NCBI GenBank assembly: GCA_007133995.1
Contig: SLLP01000206.1
Coordinates: 1-11,398 of the forward strand
DNA: 11,398 nucleotides
DNA from: Balneolales bacterium
GTDB taxonomy: Bacteria; Bacteroidota; Rhodothermia; Balneolales; Natronogracilivirgulaceae
Reading direction: 5' to 3'
Positions 6,344 to 11,398 of the stretch are shown piece by piece. Under the pieces are notes generated by a model. That model was given only the letters and a program-made list of their open reading frames with translations. It was not told the DNA's origin and searched no databases. Each line of letters begins with the position of its first letter. The stretch's first letter is position 1. A program made the translations under genes and the position numbers.

Positions 6344-7373
6344 ACCCCTTTTCATGTACATCCGACTGACCGCCATATTATTACTTTCCTTAGCAGTTGC
6401 TCTGTTTCATCTGAACGATGCAGGTGAAAACCCGGACGTTAGTCCCCTGTCAGATACACCTGATTTTTTGAAATTTGTTAATAATGATTCCTTTTCGCAA
6501 GAAATGGCGGCTGACACTATCATTACGCGTGAGTCCTTCTTTGCGAACATTTCTTACTTTCACAACTGCCTCAAGGTCATTCGGGACGATGCGCAATTGG
6601 ATGTGACGACCGACACCAAACTATTACCTGGTGATGTTGTCGAAACATGTGCCAGGCATTTTGCAATACTCGATTTTCATCCGGATGGCATATTGATCCT
6701 GTATCCATCCTCCAAGATTGGCTTCGACCCAGAGGGAACTCATATCACCCTTAAAGGTGCTGAGCTCCACTTTGAAAATCATGCTCATACTTCCTCCATC
6801 CCGGAAATACTTCACTGCTTCGATGAATCGATATATCATTCGGAAGAACCACCCCCCGTCTCTTTCGGAGTACATTGCAGAGGTGAATCCGGTATGATAC
6901 TGGCTTCAAAGCAAGGCTCGGTCTGGTGGAGCTGTCAGGGAAAGCCTTGTGAAATAAAGCAAGGAAACGGTGTAATGGGCAGGTTCACTACGGCAAACTA
7001 TTCTTCTATAACGCTGCCTGAGAAGCCCATAATTCTCGACTCCATTGTCGCACAAACTGATACAATAATCGACACGGCTGCCAAAAAAAAGCACCATGTT
7101 GCTTTCCAATGGTCTTCCATTCCTATGGCGGACCATTATCTTGTACATATATATCAGAAGCTGCCAAACCAGGTACAAAAAAAACATCACATGGTAACAC
7201 TTCACCATAAAAATGAATTTTCCACTCTTCTGCCTGAATCCGGTGAATATACGATCCGTGTAATGGCCATTGACTTCTATGGAGTTTCGGGCAACTGGTC
7301 AACACCATTTACGTTTGTTATTGGTAATCCCGACACGGGTACAGCAATGGAAAGATATCCTGTTGAAAGTTGA
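6333..7373 (+). CDS. Secreted FecR-domain protein with C-terminal fibronectin-III-like domain
   Basis: A 346-residue protein of unknown function. Residues 1-28 form a signal peptide or membrane anchor: K4 and R11, then the hydrophobic ILLLSLAVALF. A FecR-type domain spans roughly 78-235: VIRDDAQLDVTTDTKLLPGDVVET (83-105, pattern G-x-v-x-v-...-L-x-x-G-D-v-x-T), then AILDFHPDGILILYPSSKIG (111-130), an ILASKQGSVWW segment (189-199) and a closing ITLPEKP (226-232). Residues 255-331 resemble a fibronectin-III/sugar-binding-like sandwich (FQWSSIPMADHYLVHIY ... GEYTIRVMAIDFYGVSGNWS). It has no cytoplasmic anti-sigma domain, unlike true FecR regulators, so it is more likely an envelope or surface protein. 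Cysteines at 79, 106, 162, 182, 201 and 206 could form disulfides outside the cytoplasm. The start overlaps the HD stop; ATG 6354 (residue 8) is an alternative. Confidence 0.7.
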   Translation: MPHKPLFMYIRLTAILLLSLAVALFHLNDAGENPDVSPLSDTPDFLKFVNNDSFSQEMAADTIITRESFFANISYFHNCLKVIRDDAQLDVTTDTKLLPGDVVETCARHFAILDFHPDGILILYPSSKIGFDPEGTHITLKGAELHFENHAHTSSIPEILHCFDESIYHSEEPPPVSFGVHCRGESGMILASKQGSVWWSCQGKPCEIKQGNGVMGRFTTANYSSITLPEKPIILDSIVAQTDTIIDTAAKKKHHVAFQWSSIPMADHYLVHIYQKLPNQVQKKHHMVTLHHKNEFSTLLPESGEYTIRVMAIDFYGVSGNWSTPFTFVIGNPDTGTAMERYPVES

Positions 7374-7464
7374 GATTGCCATATAGATTGCCGTCTTGTG
7401 TACAAACTTGTTCTGCCTTGCTGATTTCGGCAGCAAATGAATGATAAATACCAATTGATCAAAA
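7374..7464. other. Short convergent intergenic region
   Basis: These 91 bases lie between the convergent ends of the FecR-type gene and the M1 peptidase gene. A weak hairpin, TTGCTG-ATTTCGG-CAGCAA (6-bp stem), is present around 7418-7436 but no T tract follows on either strand. I see no convincing terminator and no small gene. Confidence 0.5.
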
Positions 7465-9156
7465 CTAGTGATACAGTTTAGAGCGCAGAACCTTGTTGTT
7501 GGGATCAATCACCAGCTTATCTGAATATTGTATAGTGAGTGGTGTTTTCCCATCAGGTATTACCGTTGTGCAGTGCTTTCCATCACAAACCTCCACCGGC
7601 ATGGGAAACTCGTCATTGGATGGTGTGGACCATGACAAAATCAGTGAATCATGGTCCCATCTTTTTTCAAGGATTGGCAAATCACTGTATCTCAGATAAG
7701 TAGTGAAAAACCAATCCAGTTTCTGACCTGTTAAATTTTCAACCGTCCGGATAAATTCCTGTGTATCTGTAAAGCGTGCCGAAACCAGGGCTTTGTGCTG
7801 CTGTTCCGTTGTATGAGGATACAGCATTTCTCTCAACGCCATAAAAAAGGTTTCATCGCCGATGAGTTTACGTAACGTGTGGAGAACCCAGGCTCCTTTC
7901 ATGTAGATATCCCTGCCCTCAAACATTTCCCGGGTGGTTCGACTTTCACCCGGTGCGATTGGGATGTTGTTTAAAATTCTTTGATAAAGGCGCTTCATGA
8001 AGTAGCGATATTGCTCATTGCCGTGCAAATGTTCCGCGTACAATGGTTGCATATAGGTGCCGAATCCTTCATGAATCCAGAAGTCCTTCCAATCATAAAC
8101 TGTTACAAAATTGCCCCACCATTCATGGGAGAGTTCATGATGGTGCAGATCATCGAAACCGGAATCTGTATCAAATACGGTGTCATTTTCGTAACCGGCA
8201 CCGTATGCAATGATGGTCTGGTGCTCCATACCGAAAAATGGTGCTTCAACCACGCCGTATTTTTCATTTTGATAGGGGTATGGTCCCAAAAGATCTTCCA
8301 GAAATCGCATCTGGTGCTCAATTTGATCCAACAGCTGATAAGCCTTGTCTTTATGTTCTGGCAGTGCCCAGAAGTGAATGGGGAAAGTTTCCCCGGTTAC
8401 GCTTTCGTAACTCCGTTCAAGCTCAACATAGGGACCTATATTCACGGTGACCGCATAATTGCTTATCGGATAATTGGTCGACCAGTGAAATGTATTCGTG
8501 CCCTGACTTCTCTGTTCCACTGATCTGAGTACACCATTGGATACGGCTGTTACGGATTCTGGTACGGTAAATTTCAGGGATACCGAATCCGGACGGTCAG
8601 ACGGATGATCTTTCACCGGCCACCAGATGTCCGCACCATTAACCTGACAGGAAACGCCAATCCAGGGTTTACCGTCATTGGTCCATGACCAGGTGAACCC
8701 GCCCTCCCATGGTGGATTGGGTGCCATTCTTGGTCTCCCGGAATATATAACTGTAATCATAAGTGCACTACCGGGCACTGACACTTCCGGAAGCCGTGCA
8801 ATCACAAGACCGTCAGCATGTGTAAAATCAAGAGGCAGCATGACCGATGTATCATCTGAGTGGTAGTAAACATGGTGTACATCAAACACAGTGTCAAGAT
8901 GTGCTATATACGTATCCGTTTCATGAAGAACACGGGAATGCATCAGCACGCTTCCACCTATTGTGCTGTCAAAGGGATCTATAGTCAAATCCAGCTCGTA
9001 AAAATGTATGTCAAGGGCCGCCTGTTCTTTCAGCAGCTTGCCGCCTGAATCAAGAATACTATTTTCATATTCATTTAGCGGCACCACTAAAGGCACATCC
9101 GATTGAGATTCACCACCAAAAAGCTGTATTACAACGAGAAATAAATATATTGTCAT
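7465..9156 (-). CDS. M1 family zinc aminopeptidase, exported
   Basis: A 563-residue gluzincin aminopeptidase related to aminopeptidase N and LTA4 hydrolase. The catalytic core is intact: FFGMEHQT (307-314), the GAMEN-type exopeptidase motif in its GMEHQ form with E311; HHELSHEWWGN (339-349), ligands H340 and H344 with base E341; third ligand E363 exactly 18 residues after H344; and Y418 in GRDIYMKGAW (414-423), the transition-state Tyr. Residues 44-240 match the N-terminal saddle domain. The protein ends soon after the catalytic domain and lacks the large helical C-terminal domain of E. coli PepN, as in shorter bacterial M1 members. The N-terminus MTIYLFLVVIQLFGGESQS looks like a signal peptide, although without basic residues, so it is probably periplasmic or a membrane-attached peptidase. 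Its ATG overlaps the folA stop (ATGA), indicating translational coupling in an operon with folate genes. Confidence 0.93.
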   Translation of the reverse strand: MTIYLFLVVIQLFGGESQSDVPLVVPLNEYENSILDSGGKLLKEQAALDIHFYELDLTIDPFDSTIGGSVLMHSRVLHETDTYIAHLDTVFDVHHVYYHSDDTSVMLPLDFTHADGLVIARLPEVSVPGSALMITVIYSGRPRMAPNPPWEGGFTWSWTNDGKPWIGVSCQVNGADIWWPVKDHPSDRPDSVSLKFTVPESVTAVSNGVLRSVEQRSQGTNTFHWSTNYPISNYAVTVNIGPYVELERSYESVTGETFPIHFWALPEHKDKAYQLLDQIEHQMRFLEDLLGPYPYQNEKYGVVEAPFFGMEHQTIIAYGAGYENDTVFDTDSGFDDLHHHELSHEWWGNFVTVYDWKDFWIHEGFGTYMQPLYAEHLHGNEQYRYFMKRLYQRILNNIPIAPGESRTTREMFEGRDIYMKGAWVLHTLRKLIGDETFFMALREMLYPHTTEQQHKALVSARFTDTQEFIRTVENLTGQKLDWFFTTYLRYSDLPILEKRWDHDSLILSWSTPSNDEFPMPVEVCDGKHCTTVIPDGKTPLTIQYSDKLVIDPNNKVLRSKLYH

Positions 9157-9632
9157 TCAAAGCGTATTCGTTCGTAATCAACAAATGAGAGTCCGTTTTC
9201 ATCCTGTCTGAAAACCTCTTTCCAAAGTTTTCCGATGTCATTCCGATATTCTGGAAAAAAGGTGTCACCGTTATAATGTTCATGGACGACCGTAATCTCC
9301 AGTCGTGTGCAGACCGCGTAAAACATCCTGTAAATCTGTTCTCCACCAATGATATAGATCTTTTCTTCATCGTTAAGAAGTCTCAGTACCTCCTCTTCGC
9401 TTCGGCAGACTTCAACATGACCATATGTTTTGCTTCTTGAAAGAACAATATTGCGCCTGTTTGGCAGCGGTTTTTCGCCCAATTCCTCAAAGACCCCCCG
9501 GCCCATGATAACAGGATGATTTTTCGTTCTGCTCTTGAAATGAGCCAGATCTTCCGGGATATGCCAGGGAAGCTTTCCGTCTCTTCCAATGACCAGATCA
9601 GGGTCATGTGCAGCGATCATGCTGATAACCAT
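9153..9632 (-). CDS. folA: Dihydrofolate reductase
   Basis: Reduces dihydrofolate to tetrahydrofolate with NADPH in the cytoplasm, restoring the cofactor consumed by the thymidylate synthase encoded just upstream. At 159 residues it has the standard size. Visible features are MISMIAAHD-type strand A (1-10), IGRDGKLPWHIPEDLAHFK (15-33) with W23 and the catalytic acid D28, VIMGRGVFEELG (41-52, usually MGRKT-x-ES-I-G), the NADPH loop IYIIGGEQIY (92-101) and GDTFFPE (122-128). An AGGA sits 4 bases before the ATG at 9632. The gene begins 19 bases after the thyA stop, and its stop overlaps the start of the M1 peptidase gene. The MGR-G-VFEE variant in place of MGRKTFES is mildly unusual, but everything else is conventional. 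Confidence 0.96.
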   Translation of the reverse strand: MVISMIAAHDPDLVIGRDGKLPWHIPEDLAHFKSRTKNHPVIMGRGVFEELGEKPLPNRRNIVLSRSKTYGHVEVCRSEEEVLRLLNDEEKIYIIGGEQIYRMFYAVCTRLEITVVHEHYNGDTFFPEYRNDIGKLWKEVFRQDENGLSFVDYERIRFE

Positions 9633-9636
9633 GGTA

Positions 9637-9640
9637 TCCT
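9637..9640 (-). promoter_or_regulatory. Ribosome binding site of folA
   Basis: On the - strand AGGA is followed by TACC and the ATG at 9632. It lies inside the 19-base gap after thyA and fixes the folA start. Confidence 0.5.
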
Positions 9641-9651
9641 ATCGTATGGAT

Positions 9652-10500
9652 TTAAACAGCTACGTCAAAAGAAATTCTGGGATGGGGATTATAATCGAGG
9701 AGTCTGAAATCTTCCAGAGCAAGTTCATCAATGTCTTTCGCTTCAATCTCCAGCTTTGGGAGGGTACGAGGTTCACGCGCAAGCTGCTCCTGAAGGCCCT
9801 CTATGTGGTTTAAATAGATATGTGCATCCACGATGGTATGAGCAAACTCACCGGGTTCGAGTCCGGTTAATTTTGCCATAGCAATGGTCAGTGCGGAATA
9901 ACAAGCCAGATTAAAAGGAATCCCCAATGCTATGTCACCCGAACGCTGGGTTAAGTGGCAATTCAACTTTCCCTCAGAGACATTAAAAATGAACATGACA
10001 TGACATGGTGGAAGTGCCATTTTGTCCAGAAGGCCTGGATGCCAGGCATTAACCACAATGCGTCTGCTGTGTGGATCGGAGCGAAGCAGATCAATAGCAT
10101 TACGAATCTGATCGTGCTCTTTTTTATAGTGAGCCATCTTTTTTAACATGCCCGCATCGCCTTCCAAATCGACCATCTCCTCGTCAAGATAAGGAAAGCG
10201 TCTCCACATAACCGGATAAATTGGTCCGACATATCCGTTTTCATCTGCCCATGCATCCCAGATGTGACAGTCATTTTCATCTCGAAGCCAGCGAATATGA
10301 TCTTCACCCCTGAGATACCAGAGCAATTCAAGTATAACGGATCGAAATGGAACTTTTTTTGTGGTTAATAACGGATACCCATCCTGCAAGTTAACTTTGT
10401 AGAACTCGGCAAAGGATGAGATCGTATCAATTCCAGTGCGATTCTCCTTTCTGGTGCCTTTTTGAAGCACACGCTCGACCAAATCAAGATATGCCTTCAT
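9652..10500 (-). CDS. thyA: Thymidylate synthase
   Basis: Converts dUMP and methylene-tetrahydrofolate to dTMP and dihydrofolate in the cytoplasm. The 282-residue protein carries R21-T22-G23 (phosphate loop), PLLTTKK (43-49), SRRIVVNAWHP (145-155) with R146/R147, the nucleophile C166 in ALPPCHVMF (162-170), QRSGDIALGIPFN (185-197) with D189 and N197, and DAHIYLNH (225-232) with H227/Y229. It is longer than the E. coli enzyme (264) because about 19 extra residues follow the VGPIYPVMWR segment (91-100), and that segment has YP where YG is usual. The ATG at 10500 has an AT-rich upstream with no Shine-Dalgarno. It precedes folA by 19 bases, the common thyA-folA arrangement, and lies 55 bases after the aminotransferase stop, with no terminator visible in between. 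Confidence 0.96.
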   Translation of the reverse strand: MKAYLDLVERVLQKGTRKENRTGIDTISSFAEFYKVNLQDGYPLLTTKKVPFRSVILELLWYLRGEDHIRWLRDENDCHIWDAWADENGYVGPIYPVMWRRFPYLDEEMVDLEGDAGMLKKMAHYKKEHDQIRNAIDLLRSDPHSRRIVVNAWHPGLLDKMALPPCHVMFIFNVSEGKLNCHLTQRSGDIALGIPFNLACYSALTIAMAKLTGLEPGEFAHTIVDAHIYLNHIEGLQEQLAREPRTLPKLEIEAKDIDELALEDFRLLDYNPHPRISFDVAV

Positions 10501-10555
10501 GAAAACTGAGATTAAAATGATGAGAGTAATTTAGTTTCAATACACTTAGAGTAAG

Positions 10556-11398
10556 TTATATTACAGTACACCAGGAATCAGGGTCCGCCACTTCGCCGTG
10601 TTGTATACCTGTAATTTTTTCATAAAACCATCGGGCGACCGGCCCCATCTCATCAGCTGCAATAGTGATTTCATATTCTTCATGATGTATTGAGCCAACA
10701 GGTGAAATTACTGCCGCCGTACCGGCTCCGAATATCTCTTTTACCTGGCCTTTGTTATGCAATGAAGCAAGCTGTTCAATAGATACGGGTCGCTCTTCAT
10801 ATTTAAGGCCTTCGGCTTTAGCCAGCTCCAGAATACTGTTGCGAGTGATACCCGGCAGTATACTTCCGTTGAGCGGTGGCGTGATCAGTGTGTCCCCTAT
10901 TACAAAAAAGATATTCATGCTTCCTACCTCTTCTACAAATCTGTGTTCTACTGCGTCAAGCCATAACACCTGCGTGTAACCCATTTGCTGAGCTTTGGTG
11001 GTAGGCTGAAGGCTTGCCGCATAATTTCCCGGCACCTTAACGTCACCAACACCACCAAGAACGGCTCGCACATATTTTGGCATAGTGGTAAGACGTATTG
11101 GTTTAATACCTTCAGAGTAGTAGTTGCCAACCGGACTGCAAATGATGTAAAAGCGATAATTTCGGGATGCGCGCAAGCCAAGAGTCTGGTCTGTCGCAAA
11201 TACAATTGGCCGTATATAAAGTGACTTATACTTGTTCCTCGGAACCCATTCGCGATCGGTACGAACGAGTTCCACCATTCCCTCCTTAAAGACTTCCTCG
11301 GGTACTTCAGGTATACACACCCGTTCGCAGGAACGCCGAAAGCGATCGTAGTGCTTCTCGATTCTAAAAATATTGACCTTCTCTGACTCATAGCGAAA
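10556..11398 (-). CDS. ilvE: Branched-chain amino acid aminotransferase (5' end outside window)
   Basis: A PLP fold-type IV aminotransferase acting on Leu, Ile and Val with 2-oxoglutarate, in the cytoplasm. The frame is open to the window edge, so 280 residues of an expected 350 or so are seen; an internal GTG at 11320 is not the start because the preceding 26 codons (FRYESEKVNIFRIEKHYDRF and on) match the family's LFR...H-x-x-R-f-x-x-S region. Other marks are SLYIRP (visible residues 59-64), the PLP Lys at about 121 in GDVKVPGNYAASLQP, QVLWLDAVEHRFVEEVGSMN (eukaryotic-type BCAT motif), ILPGITRNSI, and EIFGAGTAAVISPVGSI near the end. The C-terminus GIQHGEVADPDSWCTVI is the normal family ending. 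It is therefore of the large, eukaryote-like IlvE subgroup rather than the 309-residue E. coli type. It may be co-transcribed with thyA, folA and the M1 gene. Confidence 0.93.
   Translation of the reverse strand, partial: FRYESEKVNIFRIEKHYDRFRRSCERVCIPEVPEEVFKEGMVELVRTDREWVPRNKYKSLYIRPIVFATDQTLGLRASRNYRFYIICSPVGNYYSEGIKPIRLTTMPKYVRAVLGGVGDVKVPGNYAASLQPTTKAQQMGYTQVLWLDAVEHRFVEEVGSMNIFFVIGDTLITPPLNGSILPGITRNSILELAKAEGLKYEERPVSIEQLASLHNKGQVKEIFGAGTAAVISPVGSIHHEEYEITIAADEMGPVARWFYEKITGIQHGEVADPDSWCTVI

Noticed and set aside
7418..7436. Hairpin TTGCTG/CAGCAA as a terminator between convergent genes
   Set aside because: The stem is only 6 bp and no T tract follows it in either direction.
7981..8523. 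A 180-codon open frame on the + strand
   Set aside because: It is antisense to the catalytic core of the M1 peptidase, has no recognisable motif and no ribosome binding site.
10523..10554. AGAGTAA repeated 25 bases apart between ilvE and thyA
   Set aside because: Seven-base AT-rich repeats are likely by chance, and no dyad or promoter box goes with them.

Overview
The window is a compact chromosomal stretch, nearly all coding, with no tRNA, rRNA, CRISPR, IS element or prophage gene visible. Base composition looks like the mid-40s % GC by eye (not counted). Gene content suggests a member of the Bacteroidota / Balneolota / Rhodothermota (FCB) assemblage: a ~57-residue Hc1-type histone H1-like protein, an M42 and an M1 metallopeptidase, a eukaryote-like branched-chain aminotransferase, a stand-alone FecR-type periplasmic protein, and several genes with weak Shine-Dalgarno signals. 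The phylum assignment is inference; a moderate-GC Balneolota-like genome is my best guess.

Left part (1-3441, + strand): the 3' part of a penicillin-acylase-family Ntn-hydrolase cut by the window edge; a two-domain cytidine deaminase whose N-terminal domain has lost its zinc and proton-shuttle residues while the C-terminal domain keeps them; and, 10 bases downstream, a small acetylglutamate-kinase-like protein that lacks the expected Lys and Gly-rich loop. Next comes a 171-bp non-coding stretch with a candidate promoter, a small histone H1-like gene (3613-3786) and a very strong intrinsic terminator (3819-3855) that faces the convergent M42 gene.

Middle part (3884-7373): an M42 metallo-aminopeptidase (- strand) and an HD-domain dNTPase-like phosphohydrolase (+ strand) diverge from a 120-bp region carrying an unusual arrangement of two 9-bp direct repeats around an 11-bp palindrome. 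The HD gene overlaps by 11 bases with a secreted protein that has a FecR-type domain followed by a fibronectin-III-like domain.

Right part (7465-11398, - strand): a probable transcription unit reading ilvE (cut by the window edge) - thyA - folA - M1 aminopeptidase. thyA and folA are 19 bases apart, and folA and the peptidase share an ATGA overlap. ThyA and DHFR work together: ThyA makes dTMP and dihydrofolate, and DHFR regenerates tetrahydrofolate. With the deaminase (cytidine/deoxycytidine to uridine/deoxyuridine) and the HD hydrolase (likely dNTP turnover), the window has a loose pyrimidine-deoxynucleotide theme, but these genes are not in one operon. No gap between genes exceeds 300 bp.

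I found no clearly new defence or mobile system. The most interesting points are the deaminase with reversed catalytic-domain order, the kinase-like protein lacking catalytic-site hallmarks that sits directly behind it, the acylase homologue with altered catalytic motifs, and the repeat/palindrome cluster between the M42 and HD genes.
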